Shown here piece by piece: positions 46,536 through 56,596 of a DNA stretch of 64,000 nt (position 1 is the stretch's first letter; each line of letters starts with the position of its first letter). A program made the position numbers and the translations under genes. The stretch comes from Campylobacter devanensis (GTDB lineage: Bacteria > Campylobacterota > Campylobacteria > Campylobacterales > Campylobacteraceae), in contig NZ_CP018788.1 in NCBI RefSeq assembly GCF_002139915.1, positions 1,488,001 to 1,552,000 on the forward strand, read 5' to 3'. Below the pieces are notes generated by a model. That model was given only the letters and a program-made list of their open reading frames with translations, did not search any database and was not told the origin of the DNA.

Positions 46536-46593
46536 TATTATCCTTTTGTATTTTTAATAATTATATAGCAGTATAAAAAATTTAGATTAAATG

Positions 46594-46611
46594 GAGCCTA
46601 TTTCTAGGCTC
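46594..46611 (-). terminator. Terminator hairpin of the poly-G autotransporter
   Basis: Seven-bp stem GAGCCTA/TAGGCTC with a 4-nt loop, 7 bp after the autotransporter stop, followed on the minus strand by an AT-rich tail with a T run (AAATTTTTTATA). Confidence 0.6.
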
Positions 46612-46617
46612 GAGTTA

Positions 46618-49217
46618 TTAGAATTTATAAGCAGCTCCAAAACTTGTGCTATAGATTTTATCATCGCTATTTACATCGGCTCCTAGGTTTAAATTTATAC
46701 TTAGATTTTTAGTTGCATTATATGCGATTCCAGTATCAATTGCAAAATTTGTATGTTTTTTATCATTGCCTTTGATATTAAATCCAGCGCTTGAACCTGC
46801 AAATGAGCTTCTAGTAAATCCTTCATCATTGATTAAATCTCTTTTGATTTTAGCATTAGCATATATTGAAATTTCATCAAAGTTTTTAACCATTTCAAGA
46901 CCTAGTTTAGCTTTTAAATTCTTAACTGTATTGCTCTGTATTTTTTGAAAGTCTGCTCCGGTTTCATCTTTTAGAGTGTAGTTTTGAGTTTTAGAATATA
47001 GATAATCTGCTCCAATATATGGTTTAATGCTTGCATTATCATTGATAGCAAATCTATAACCATAATCTAATCCTAAAGCAATATATGATGAGTTAAAATT
47101 AGACTGCAATATTTTATTTATCCCAAAGATATTTTGAGTATAGCTTAAATCATTTTTACCATAACCTCCAGCTATATTAAAGCCAAATTCATTATTATCT
47201 AAAAAATATCTAGAATAAAGGCCAAGTTCATAGACATCGCTATCAAGCTTGATATTTTCAGTTTTGGAATTTGTATATGAGAAGTAACCACCAATTAGCA
47301 AGTCATCTATCATTCTATCATAGCCTAAAATTGCGCCATAGATTTTTGGATTTGTGCCATCTTTAAAGTCGCCTTTAGCACCTAGGGCATTTAGATAAAA
47401 TGAGTTTTGATACGCAGCCATCTCATCAGCCATCATTGAAAGAAGCACACCGCTACTAACATCAGCAAATTTTTGCCCCTCAAGAGATTCGATGAAATTT
47501 GCAAGTTGGCTCGCATTTGAGCGAGTTGTAACATTTGAAATTCTTTTGCCTACTTCATTTTTTGTAGCCAAGTTAAATGTATTTATCAAATTTGAAGTAG
47601 CATTTATAGAGTCTTGCGAGTTCTTTTGAATAGCTTTGGCGGTTTTAGATATTATTTGAGCAGCTTCTTGATTGCCCTGTGCAGCTTGAGCAGCTAGCTT
47701 TATGCCCTCAGTTGCTATTACACCATTGCCTTTAGTATCTTCTATAGTAAATAGCGATGTGATAATATCTAAGTCTTGGGCGGTTAGATTTATGCCTAAT
47801 GCTTGAGCAGATTGAGCTATAAAATCGATTTTATCGTTAATTGGTTTGTTTTGCATATCATTAGACATTAAAATTTGGACTAATAGCTTTTTGCCATCTC
47901 CACTTAAATTTAAAGTAGCATCAATTATATTTTGGTCATATTTTACGAAACCATCTTCATTTGCATCCTGATTATTTGGGTCAAAATACATTGCATAGAT
48001 ATTTTCATCGGTTACTTTATTTTCTATCGCTTCTTTACTCTCTAAAAATACTACCTGATTTAAATTTGATATATCGCCACTTGTTGCATAGATTCCAATC
48101 TCTGTAGTATCCCCTAAAGTTGTTTTACCTTCAACTGTGATTTTAGGGGCATTATCTGCACTCGCTCCATAATAGATTACGCCATGATTTTCAAAGTCTC
48201 CTTTGACATTAATTGCTGAACCATTATCTAGTATAATTATACTTTTTTCAGCTCCATTTTTTATTGTAAATTTATCATTAAACAGCACTTTAGAGCCATT
48301 TTGAACAACAAGAGCAGAGTCAGTAAGATCAGCCACGCCGCCAACATTTAATGTACTACTATTTTTAAGAAGCATAGCACTATCAATAAGAGTTAATTTA
48401 TCTTTGAAATTTGCATTTGAGCTATTATTTAACTCTGTATCGGAATTATTAAAATTTACCTCACCTGCAACATTTAAATTTGATTTAGCAATCTTAATAG
48501 CGCCATCATTTACAACAAATTCACTATTTATAAATTCTATAGTACCAGAATTTTTTACGGTTAGCGCACCTTTAATTGCAGTATTTGAGTTATCTTTAAC
48601 AATAAGATGCGTTCCTTCAAATATTGCATTTTTATCAATCTCTAGTTTACTATCATTAACAACATATATTTTACTTCCATAATCTACAAGATTATCAATT
48701 TTAGCAGTAGAGCCATGATTTATTAAAGCATCTGTATCGTAAAATGTCGCTTCTCCCTTGATATCTAAAGTACTATTATCAAGTAATAGACTTCCTCCGC
48801 TAAAATCATTATCTTGTTCAATTACAGGCCATGAAAGATCGCCATCCATTATGTCTAGTTTTTCATTGAAAACTACAGTCGAATTATTAATAATATGAAG
48901 ATATGGATGTTCTATAAACACTTCATTTTCAAAAATTGCATTTGAATTATTTTTAATGCTTATACCAGCTTGAAAAAAGGATGGAACCCTAGATATTAGC
49001 TTTCCATTGTTATCTACATTAATACTTGCATTTGTGGTAGTACCTGTTATAATTTTTGTTTCTTTGTTAATGTCAACAGACTGAAAGTAACCAATATTAT
49101 CCCAATAATCTCCCAGTTCTATTATTGGTATGTTATTTAAATCTCCAGCAACTAACTGTTGCACCCCCCCCCAACAAGAATCGCACACGCAAGTGCGGAT
49201 AACTTAATCTTTGCCAA
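46618..49217 (-). CDS. Autotransporter with phase-variable poly-G tract in the signal peptide (out of frame here)
   Basis: The large open frame (from a GTG at 49188) encodes a passenger of repeated beta-strand units (for example LLKNSSTLNVGGVADLTDSA, typical of adhesin-like passengers) and a C-terminal beta-barrel of ~270 residues ending FGAAYKF. That frame begins with an implausible leader. The real start is most likely TTG 49215-49217, six bases after AAGGAG. From it the sequence reads (M)AKIKLSALACAILVGGG, a signal peptide, into nine G. With G9 the reading frame then hits TAG within four codons. With G10 or G7 it would run into the passenger. So the gene is OFF in this sequence. Confidence 0.82.
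49164..49172 (-). repeat. Poly-G (G9) tract, slipped-strand switch candidate
   Basis: Nine C on the plus strand (nine G in the coding strand), in codons ~16-19 of the autotransporter signal peptide. Homopolymeric G tracts of 8-11 are the usual contingency loci of Campylobacter. Confidence 0.85.
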
Positions 49218-49353
49218 ATTGCACTCCTTAATTTTAAAATAAAGATTAAATTATATCATAAATTCACTAGCTTTATAGCTAAAGAAAATATATTAACCCG
49301 GCCTTAATACTACAATGCTAATGAATAGGCTAGGGATTTATGCAAAATTAGAA

Positions 49354-50300
49354 TTATTGCTTAATTATTGTAATTCTACCATCTATTATTGGGGTTATTT
49401 TGGTTTTTTGGCTTTTGATGTAGTCTATTACCGCTTGACTAAGTAGCACTGAATTATCAAATATTTCTAAATTGCTAAATATATCTTTATAGCGCGGATC
49501 GCTATAAATCACATAATCATTAGTCGCTAAGTAGTAGGTGCGATTTATATCTATGGGAGCTTAATTTAATTTAAGATTTAAAAGTTTGCTATTTTTTTTC
49601 ATCTTTTTCATACAAAATAGTATGAGAAACAGCCGAAGATACTTGCATAAATGATCCGCTTCCTTGTGACACTTTAGCAACTGCATCAAAAAGCTCTAAA
49701 AGAGTTTTACCATCGATTTTTACCACATATATATTATTTTTATATGGCAATGCTGTAAGGATATGCTCTTTTTATCTCTCCTTTTGGTAGTCCAAAGCGT
49801 ATACCTCCACCATTCATCATAGCAAAATCTACACTAATATTACGATCTTTTAGATATCCAACTACACTATCACAGACAAGATTGCCTATGGCACTCTCTT
49901 GGTAGCGGGTTATATTGTTTTTAAACTCAAATTTATCACTAGAGACGCCGATAACTTCGTTTAAGCTTTGGTTTGCCTATTTTATATATGGCTTTAAAAT
50001 TTTAGAAATTTAGGATCGGCAACAAACTCTTGCTCTGTAATGGCTGTATCTTTCCATTGTATATCAACTAGTTTTTTATCTTTTATTATTTTGCCTACAT
50101 ATTTACCCCATTCATTTGCTGAAACTATAGCGGTTTGATTAACATATAATGGAGTTTGAAATTTGGTAAGTATCTTTTAGAATTTTTATATATTTTTTAG
50201 CACTACTTATCTCATTTTTAAATATCAATTCAGAGCCTAGAGATGAACTTGACTTGGTTTGTAGAGCAGATATTATAAATATAACCCCATTTGATTTTTA
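49354..50300 (-). pseudogene. Decayed 5'-nucleotidase (UshA-like)
   Basis: Frame-broken but recognisable in order. Pieces read KFQTPLYVNQTAIVSANEWG (end of the metallophosphatase domain), then ITRYQESAIGNLVCDSVVGY and VDFAMMNGGGIRFGLPKGEI (nucleotidase C-terminal domain), then EHILTALPYKNNIYVVKIDG after a one-base shift. The last pieces are INRTYYLATNDYVIYSD and a final PIIDGRITIIKQ with stop at 49354. Several stops and shifts separate them. The N-terminal half is missing and 50231-50369 has no clear feature. The intact enzyme would be periplasmic and dephosphorylate nucleotides. Confidence 0.82.
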
Positions 50301-50369
50301 AAATGTATGGTTTGTAAATTTAGAATACTTAATTAAGCAACTTGCTAGGATCTCTCCTAGCAAATAATT

Positions 50370-50726
50370 TTATTCAGATACTAGCTCGATATAAGCCATT
50401 TCAGCTGCGTCACCTTTTCTGGTGCGTGTTTTGATAATTCTAGTGTAGCCACCATTTCTATTTGCATATTTTGGTGCGATTTGAGTAACTAATTTGTTAG
50501 TAGCTTCTTTATCTTGTAAAGATGCAAATACAAATTTATGAGCGTTAAAATCGCCTTTTCTAGCTCTTGTAATTAATTTTTCTACGTAGCTTCTTAGCTC
50601 TTTTGCTTTTGGCAGTGTAGTTTCAATTCTACCAGCCTTAACGATTGCGATCGTAAGGTTTTTAAGCAAAGCAGCACGGTGAGAGCTAGTGCGGCCTAGT
50701 TTTCTATATCCGTGATTGTGTCTCAT
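50370..50726 (-). CDS. rplQ: 50S ribosomal protein L17
   Basis: 118-residue large-subunit protein at the polypeptide exit region. It has the typical start [20 protein letters not shown] and a C-terminal [20 protein letters not shown]. Last gene of the alpha-operon block, 16 bp after rpoA. A decayed nucleotidase lies downstream. Confidence 0.97.
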   Translation of the reverse strand: MRHNHGYRKLGRTSSHRAALLKNLTIAIVKAGRIETTLPKAKELRSYVEKLITRARKGDFNAHKFVFASLQDKEATNKLVTQIAPKYANRNGGYTRIIKTRTRKGDAAEMAYIELVSE

Positions 50727-50742
50727 TATCTTTCCTTCGCTT

Positions 50743-51741
50743 TTATGATTTTAACTCAGCTATCTTTTTTCTGAGTGATTCTTTGCTATCGCCTAGCTTA
50801 TTCTCGCTAAATGGATAGCCAATTTCAGCCATTACAGCCTTAATCTCATCAAGAGATTTTTTACCTAAATTTTTAAGCTCTTTTAACTCGCTCTCTTCCA
50901 TCAAAGCAAGCTCACCGATAAATTTAATCTCAGCCTTATCTAAGCAGTTAAAACTTCTAGCTGATAGATTTAAATTTTCGATGCTCTCTAGTAATTTTGA
51001 ATGCTCACTAGAACCTTGAGATGATGTCATGGCCATATTTACGTCTATACTTAAAATATTATTAAATATTGCCATTTGCTTGTACATAGCCTCAATTGAG
51101 TTTTTAAACGCCTCTAAAGGTGACACCTGACCATCAGTAGTTATAGTTAAAACTATTTTTTCATAGTCTGGATTATCCTCAACTAGGACATTTTCAATCT
51201 CATAAACTGCATGTTTAACTGGTGTAAAAAACGCATCAAGAGCGATATAGCCACTCTCTACACTCTCTCTAATCTCTTCACTAGGAACATAACCGATACC
51301 TTTTTCTATTACCAGTGTAAATTTAAGCTCAGCATCTTCATTTATTGTTGCTAGATATGCTTCAGGATTTACTATACTAACGATATCGTTACATAAATCA
51401 GCACCAGTTATCTCTTTTGGCCCTTTGAAGCTATACTCGATAACTTCATGTTCTGAGTCATTTTTTAGCTTAAATCGTAAATTTTTGAGATTTATGATAA
51501 ATAGTGTTACATCTTCTAGCATACCACGCATACTATCGAATTCGTGCGATACGCCCTCGATTTTAACAGCAGTTGGAGCAAATCCAACTGTACTTGTATA
51601 AAGTAGTCTGCGAAGCGGATGAGCTAGAGTAACTGCATAACCAGTTTCAAATGGATATGCTACTATTTTAGCTACATTTTCACTTACTGGGATAACCTCT
51701 ATATCAGTAGGCATGTAAGCTGATGTTGTTATCTTTCTCAT
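50743..51741 (-). CDS. rpoA: RNA polymerase alpha subunit
   Basis: About 332 residues. The N-terminal assembly domain carries [20 protein letters not shown]. The C-terminal domain (~255-332), which contacts UP elements and activators, has [20 protein letters not shown] and [15 protein letters not shown]. Two consecutive ATGs; the second (51741) has the better spacing from GGAG and agrees with other Campylobacter proteins. It lies between rpsD and rplQ. Confidence 0.97.
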   Translation of the reverse strand: MRKITTSAYMPTDIEVIPVSENVAKIVAYPFETGYAVTLAHPLRRLLYTSTVGFAPTAVKIEGVSHEFDSMRGMLEDVTLFIINLKNLRFKLKNDSEHEVIEYSFKGPKEITGADLCNDIVSIVNPEAYLATINEDAELKFTLVIEKGIGYVPSEEIRESVESGYIALDAFFTPVKHAVYEIENVLVEDNPDYEKIVLTITTDGQVSPLEAFKNSIEAMYKQMAIFNNILSIDVNMAMTSSQGSSEHSKLLESIENLNLSARSFNCLDKAEIKFIGELALMEESELKELKNLGKKSLDEIKAVMAEIGYPFSENKLGDSKESLRKKIAELKS

Positions 51742-51754
51742 CATACTCTCCTTA

Positions 51755-52381
51755 TTATTTAGAGTAAAGCTCGACTATATATCTTTCCTCAACTGGAATG
51801 ATAACCTCTTCTCGTTCTGGAATTCTAGTGAAAATTCCATATTTTTTATCTTTTTCTACATCAACCCAAGCCACCATGCCTGTTTGATTAGTAAGCTCTA
51901 TAGCACGAACGATTTGTGGGTTTTCTTTGCTTTTCTCGACAATTTCTATCTTTTCACCGGCTCTTACTCTGTATGAAGGGATATCAACTCTTTTGCCATT
52001 TACTAAGATATGGCCGTGAGTTACTAGCTGTCTTGCGAATCTTCTAGTAGATGCAAAGCCCATTCTATAAACTACATTATCAAGTCTTTGCTCTAATAAA
52101 GAGATAAGAAGTGCACCGGTATTTCCCTCTCTTCTTGCGGCTTCGGCAAATAATCTTCTAAATTGTTTTTCACTTACGCCATACATAAATTTAGCTTTTT
52201 GTTTCTCTCTTAATTGTAAGCCATATTCGCTTACTTTAGCTTTTCTTTGTCCGTGTTGGCCTGGAGCGTATGGTCTTTTTTCTAATGCGCTCTTGCCAGC
52301 TAGTCTTCTTTCGCCTTTAAGTGCAAGAGATACACCTAGGCGTCTTTCTAATTTTTCAACTGGTCCTCTATATCTTGCCAT
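51755..52381 (-). CDS. rpsD: 30S ribosomal protein S4
   Basis: 208-residue primary 16S rRNA-binding protein and, in E. coli, the translational repressor of the alpha operon. The start [17 protein letters not shown] has no zinc-binding cysteines (the C-minus form). The S4 RNA-binding domain is visible as [20 protein letters not shown]. Confidence 0.97.
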   Translation of the reverse strand: MARYRGPVEKLERRLGVSLALKGERRLAGKSALEKRPYAPGQHGQRKAKVSEYGLQLREKQKAKFMYGVSEKQFRRLFAEAARREGNTGALLISLLEQRLDNVVYRMGFASTRRFARQLVTHGHILVNGKRVDIPSYRVRAGEKIEIVEKSKENPQIVRAIELTNQTGMVAWVDVEKDKKYGIFTRIPEREEVIIPVEERYIVELYSK

Positions 52382-52408
52382 TATAATTCTCCTAAATTCT
52401 ATCTACAA

Positions 52409-52801
52409 TTACACGCGGCGGCGTTTTGGTGGTCTGCAGCCATTGTGAGCTAGAGGAGTTATATCTTTTAGATATAGCACCTTAATTCCTTCTACTGCGC
52501 CGATACTTTTAACTGCTGTTTCTCTACCACTACCTGGGCCTTGAACTTTGATGCCTACTTCTTTAATGCCATGCTCTTTAGCTTTATTTAATGCATCTTC
52601 TACAGCTTGTTGAGCTGCGTATGGGGTTGATTTTTTGCTACCTTTAAAGCCTAAGCCACCAGCACTACTCCAAGCAATAGCATTACCCATCTCATCAGTA
52701 ACCGTAACCATTGTATTATTAAATGTAGCAGAAACATATACAATGCCTCTAGCTATATTTTTTTTAACTACTTTTTTCTTAATTACTTTTCTCTTTGCCA
52801 T
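52409..52801 (-). CDS. rpsK: 30S ribosomal protein S11
   Basis: 130-residue protein of the 30S platform. Core motifs [18 protein letters not shown] and [17 protein letters not shown], ending PPKRRRV. Between rpsM and rpsD, the normal alpha-operon order. Confidence 0.97.
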   Translation of the reverse strand: MAKRKVIKKKVVKKNIARGIVYVSATFNNTMVTVTDEMGNAIAWSSAGGLGFKGSKKSTPYAAQQAVEDALNKAKEHGIKEVGIKVQGPGSGRETAVKSIGAVEGIKVLYLKDITPLAHNGCRPPKRRRV

Positions 52802-52810
52802 ATTTTATCC

Positions 52811-53179
52811 TTATTTAGTAGCAGCGCCAACAGTTTTTCTTCTGCCTTTTCTAGTTCTTGCGTTTGTTTTTGTTTTTTGACCACGCACTGGCAGACCTTT
52901 TCTGTGTCTTAAGCCTCTAAAGCTACCTAAATCCATTAAAGCCTTAATATCCATAGCTACACTTTTTCTTAGGTCACCTTCAACCATATAGTGCTCTTGG
53001 ATCTCTTTTCTGATCGCAGCGGCTTCATCTTCACTTAGCTCATAAACTCTCTTGTCATAAGAGATACCTACAGCATCAAGAATTTTTCTTGAAGTATATA
53101 GCCCTATACCATAGATATATGTAAGGCCATACTCAACTCTTTTTTTCTTTGGTAAATCAACACCTGCAATACGAGCCAT
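52811..53179 (-). CDS. rpsM: 30S ribosomal protein S13
   Basis: 122-residue 30S head protein that contacts the P-site tRNA and L5. It starts [20 protein letters not shown] and carries [20 protein letters not shown] near the basic tail. Three bases after rpmJ. Confidence 0.97.
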   Translation of the reverse strand: MARIAGVDLPKKKRVEYGLTYIYGIGLYTSRKILDAVGISYDKRVYELSEDEAAAIRKEIQEHYMVEGDLRKSVAMDIKALMDLGSFRGLRHRKGLPVRGQKTKTNARTRKGRRKTVGAATK

Positions 53180-53182
53180 ACC

Positions 53183-53296
53183 TTATCCTTGTCTTTGTTT
53201 ATGTTTTGGATTTTCGCAAATTACATGAACTATGCCTTTGCGTTTGACAATTTTACATTTGTCACACATCTTCTTTACAGAAGGACGAACTTTCAT
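53183..53296 (-). CDS. rpmJ: 50S ribosomal protein L36 (zinc type)
   Basis: 37-residue protein from ATG 53294-53296 behind AGGAG. It has the zinc ribbon C-x2-C-x12-C-x4-H (CDKC at residues 11-14, then CENPKH). Because infA has been separated from it by hcp and a regulator gene, rpmJ is now the first gene of the rpmJ-rpsM-rpsK-rpsD-rpoA-rplQ unit. Confidence 0.96.
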   Translation of the reverse strand: MKVRPSVKKMCDKCKIVKRKGIVHVICENPKHKQRQG

Positions 53297-53319
53297 CTGA
53301 GTCTCCTAAAAATTATTTA

Positions 53320-53385
53320 CCACTTTTACTAGACTGCACTTAGGTCTAAGAACACGCCTAAACCAACTATTTTCAAAACAAGTGG
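53320..53385 (-). promoter_or_regulatory. Possible structured leader upstream of rpmJ
   Basis: The 200-bp gap before rpmJ contains pairing elements: an outer CCACTT/AAGTGG helix (53320-53325 and 53380-53385) enclosing TTAGG/CCTAA (53340-53344 and 53357-53361). A further TTTTCAAA/TTTGAAAA inverted repeat overlaps its upstream side. It lies where an S4-type autoregulatory leader could be expected. Pairings were found by eye and are not supported by comparison. Confidence 0.35.
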
Positions 53386-53495
53386 CACGCTTTGAAAACA
53401 CTTCTTTATCCAGTTTGGATGCAAAGCGCAAAATTGTATCTAAAATTGGCTTTAAAATTTATAAATTTGAATTTAAATCAAAATGGGATTACGCT

Positions 53496-53517
53496 TAACA
53501 GAGCCGTAGCTCTGTTA
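53496..53517 (-). terminator. Hairpin after hcp
   Basis: Nine-bp perfect stem TAACAGAGC/GCTCTGTTA with a 4-nt loop, 6 bp after the hcp stop. There is no clear T tract downstream, so its strength as a terminator is uncertain. Confidence 0.5.
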
Positions 53518-53523
53518 AAAAAC

Positions 53524-54849
53524 TTAAGAGTTTAAAAATTTCTCTAAATCCGCTTTTGGATCTTCGCTGATTAGTGATAGATTATATTTTTCTACTAAGA
53601 AATTTAATATCTCACTATTTAAAAATTTTGGCAAGCTAGGCCCTATATGGATATTTTTTACACCTAAATATAAGAGTGCTACTAATATTATTATAGCTTT
53701 TTGTTCCATCCACATTAACACTATTGAAAGCGGCAAGTCATTGATAGCTATCCCTGTAGCTTCGCTTAAAGCCATAGCTATTTTTACTCCGCCATTGCTA
53801 TCATTACACTGACCCAAATCTAAATATCTTGGGATATTTGTCCCTTCAATTAAGCCAAAATCTATATCATTAAATCTAAATTTACCACAACTTGAAGTCA
53901 AAATCACACAATCCTTTGGCACACTAAGAGCTAGCTCTCTATAATACTCTCTACCCTTGCCCGGCGCATCACATCCTGCTATAACAAAAAATCTACGAAT
54001 TTTACCACTTTTAATTGCCTCTAAAATCTCACCAGCCATAGGCAAAACAGCCTTATAGTGATGACCTGTGCTGATTACTTCATCGCTATCAAAGCCGCTT
54101 ACATCATCAAGCTCTAAAGCCTTATTAATTAATGGAGTAAAGTCGTCGCCAATAATATGAGCTATGCCTTTAGTGCTAGCAATATCATATCCAAACAATC
54201 TATCACTATACTTGGCACTTTTACGAAGTGGGACAATACAATTTGTAGTCATCAAAATAGCCCCGTTAAATTTATTAAAAAGATCAGTTTGATCAAACCA
54301 AGCTTTGCCTAAATTCCCTTTTAAATGAGGATACTTTTTAAGCTCTGGATAGCCATGAGCTGGAAGCATTTCAGAGTGAGTATAGATATTGATCCCTTTG
54401 TCTTTGGTCTGTTCTAATAGCTCTTTTAGCGCATGAAGATTATGCCCGCTTACTAAAATAGCTTTGCCTTCTGCTCTGTTTTGAGTGATTTTTACAGGGG
54501 TCGGGATACCAAATTTGCTTGTATGAGCATTGCTTAGAATATCCATAACTTCTACTCCGGCTTTGCCTACTTTTAGCAATTGTTCAATATGCTGATCAAA
54601 GTTAAAATTCATATTTGTAAGTGTAAAATACAGGGTTTGAGCCATTACATCATCTACATTTTTTGTATTAGCCCCTAATTCATTTGCGTGGTGGCGATAT
54701 GCGCTTAGACCCTTTAGGGCAAATATCATCATATCTTGTAGTCTTGCTAGTGTAGCGTCTTTACCACAAGTTCCGATACTTTGTCCTTTAGAGCCACATC
54801 CATCATTAGCACTCATTTCACATTGATGACAAAACATCTCTAAATCCAT
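53524..54849 (-). CDS. hcp: Hybrid cluster protein (NO / hydroxylamine reductase), short form
   Basis: Redox enzyme with a cubane and a hybrid Fe-S-O cluster, implicated in nitric oxide detoxification under low oxygen. 441 residues, shorter than the ~550 of E. coli Hcp, as in the class III form lacking one helical domain. The N-terminal FCHQCEMSANDGCGSKGQSI is the cubane ligand set. Hybrid-cluster ligands are expected in VSGHNLHALKELLEQ, MTTNCIVP, FVIAGCDAPGKGREYY, ILTSSCGKFRFND and the Glu near the end. It follows the Crp-type gene and lies inside the ribosomal cluster. Confidence 0.93.
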   Translation of the reverse strand: MDLEMFCHQCEMSANDGCGSKGQSIGTCGKDATLARLQDMMIFALKGLSAYRHHANELGANTKNVDDVMAQTLYFTLTNMNFNFDQHIEQLLKVGKAGVEVMDILSNAHTSKFGIPTPVKITQNRAEGKAILVSGHNLHALKELLEQTKDKGINIYTHSEMLPAHGYPELKKYPHLKGNLGKAWFDQTDLFNKFNGAILMTTNCIVPLRKSAKYSDRLFGYDIASTKGIAHIIGDDFTPLINKALELDDVSGFDSDEVISTGHHYKAVLPMAGEILEAIKSGKIRRFFVIAGCDAPGKGREYYRELALSVPKDCVILTSSCGKFRFNDIDFGLIEGTNIPRYLDLGQCNDSNGGVKIAMALSEATGIAINDLPLSIVLMWMEQKAIIILVALLYLGVKNIHIGPSLPKFLNSEILNFLVEKYNLSLISEDPKADLEKFLNS

Positions 54850-54900
54850 AAAAATCCTTTAAAATAAATTAAATTTGGATTTTATAGAATTTTTATATTT

Positions 54901-54923
54901 TTGTATGTAATCGCTTCACACAA
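54901..54923 (-). promoter_or_regulatory. Imperfect palindrome upstream of hcp
   Basis: Minus strand TTGTGTG-N9-CATACAA, 52-74 bp before the hcp start and overlapping the regulator stop codon. Its symmetry and place suit a Crp/Fnr-type site controlling hcp. Confidence 0.4.
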
Positions 54924-55527
54924 CTAAACAAATTTCACCTCTTGATAGGGTTAAAAATCCATTTTTTTCTAGCTGTTTGAGATTTTTAGATACGCTCTCT
55001 CTTGTTACGCCTAGATGATTTGCTATTTGCTGATGAGTGATTTTTATGCTGTTATTTATAGCATTTTTATTGACAAATTCAATCAACCTATCACGAAATG
55101 GTATAGTTTTGCTTTTTGAAGCTACCTCTATACTCTTAGCAAATTGCTTGGCAAAAATAGTCAAAATATACTCACTAAGCTTGGGATATTTCTCCCTTAA
55201 ATTTCTAAAAATATTATCTGGGATTGCGATAATTTCTAAATCGCCAAGAGCTTGAAGATTTAATTCTAATTGAAGTGATTTTTGAGTACAAATTTGACAT
55301 ATTACCCATTCATCACCCTTTTCAAGGGTGAGAATTGTCTGTTCTTGAGAGCCAAAAATAGTATAAACTCTAAGAGACCCAGAGCCTATCATCAGTAGTC
55401 CATAATGGCTCTTTGTAAGGGGGCTACCATCGCTAAATTTTTTAATTTGTAAAGATTCTTCTATCTCATCTAAATCTTGCGAAGATACACCAAATCTTTT
55501 AAGCTTATCTTTTAAAATCTCTATCAT
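54916..55527 (-). CDS. Crp/Fnr-family transcription regulator (HcpR/NssR-like)
   Basis: 203 residues: an N-terminal cyclic-nucleotide-binding-like beta-roll (~15-115) and a C-terminal winged helix with ITHQQIANHLGVTRESVSKN as the recognition HTH. No N-terminal cysteine cluster of the Fnr type is present. Position directly upstream of hcp suggests it senses nitrosative stress and controls hcp, like HcpR of other bacteria or NssR of C. jejuni. That role is inferred. It starts 3 bp after the infA stop. Confidence 0.85.
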   Translation of the reverse strand: MIEILKDKLKRFGVSSQDLDEIEESLQIKKFSDGSPLTKSHYGLLMIGSGSLRVYTIFGSQEQTILTLEKGDEWVICQICTQKSLQLELNLQALGDLEIIAIPDNIFRNLREKYPKLSEYILTIFAKQFAKSIEVASKSKTIPFRDRLIEFVNKNAINNSIKITHQQIANHLGVTRESVSKNLKQLEKNGFLTLSRGEICLVV

Positions 55528-55530
55528 AGA

Positions 55531-55749
55531 TTATTTATAACGATATGTGATTCTGCCTTTATCTAGACTATATGGCGTAAGCTCCACTTTAACCCTATCA
55601 CCTGGCATTATTTTGATATAGTGCATTCTCATCTTGCCTGCAATGTGGCATAAAATCACATGCTTATTATCTAATTCTACTTTGAAAGTGGCATTTGGTA
55701 GGGCTTCAACCACATTACCATCAATCTCTATAACATCATCTTTTGCCAA
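55531..55749 (-). CDS. infA: Translation initiation factor IF-1
   Basis: 72-residue S1/OB-fold protein that occupies the ribosomal A site during initiation. It starts [20 protein letters not shown] and contains [20 protein letters not shown]. Normally followed by rpmJ in this gene cluster; here a regulator and hcp intervene. Confidence 0.97.
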   Translation of the reverse strand: MAKDDVIEIDGNVVEALPNATFKVELDNKHVILCHIAGKMRMHYIKIMPGDRVKVELTPYSLDKGRITYRYK

Positions 55750-55833
55750 ATTTATTCCTTTCGTTATTATCAGCTATTACAAATTTAAAGAAAATTAAAT
55801 TGAATTTAAATTTCTTTAAACTCAAAGCAACCT

Positions 55834-56595
55834 TTAGCTAACGCTACTTAAAATTTCAGCCTTGCCATTTATCACAGCCACGCAGTGCTCATAATGGCTA
55901 GTTCGCATACCATCTACGCTAGTAACAGTCCATTTGTCTGCGGCAATTTTTGGGGTGCCATCTTTTTGACAAATCATCGGCTCGATACAAAAGACCATAC
56001 CATTTCTAATCTTTGGCCCAGCTTTTGGGGTTGTCCCTTCTAAATAATTTGGAATTTCAGGCTCTTCATGTGGTTTGCGACCTATACCATGACCGCAAAA
56101 TCCCTTCAAAGGCACATACCCACGAGATAGTATAAATTGCTCCAACTTATAGCATAACTCTTTAAAATGCATACCGACCCTAATCTCATCAATAGCATAA
56201 TACAAAGCATCTTTGCTACAAGCTATCAAATCTTCATCACTTTTTGAGATATTGCCTACTGGATATGTCCTAGCACTATCACCAAAAAATCCATTTAAAT
56301 TTGAACCAATATCAACTGAAACTATATCGCCATCTTGTAAAATATAGCCATTTGGAATTCCATGAATTACAACCTCATTTACGCTGATACAAGCTGTATT
56401 TGGAAAGCCGTAAAGTCCTTTAAAAGCGGGTTTAGCCCCAGCAGAAACTATCATATCTTCGCAAATTTTGTCAATTTCAAGTAGCGAAATTCCAGGCTTA
56501 ATAATAGTATGGAGATGATCTAGAGTAGCTGCGACTATCTTATTAGCCGCACGCATACTCTCTATCTCTTTTGGAGTTTTTATACCTATAGCCAT
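55834..56595 (-). CDS. map: Methionine aminopeptidase type I
   Basis: Removes the initiator methionine. About 253 residues. Metal ligands are visible in DGDIVSVDIGSNLNGFFGDSA (two Asp), GFCGHGIGRKPHEEP (His), and MVFCIEPM and YEHCVAV (Glu). ATG at 56595, directly after the secY stop, is preferred over a start 18 bp upstream inside secY. The secY-map-infA order is standard. Confidence 0.95.
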   Translation of the reverse strand: MAIGIKTPKEIESMRAANKIVAATLDHLHTIIKPGISLLEIDKICEDMIVSAGAKPAFKGLYGFPNTACISVNEVVIHGIPNGYILQDGDIVSVDIGSNLNGFFGDSARTYPVGNISKSDEDLIACSKDALYYAIDEIRVGMHFKELCYKLEQFILSRGYVPLKGFCGHGIGRKPHEEPEIPNYLEGTTPKAGPKIRNGMVFCIEPMICQKDGTPKIAADKWTVTSVDGMRTSHYEHCVAVINGKAEILSSVS

Positions 56596-56596
56596 T

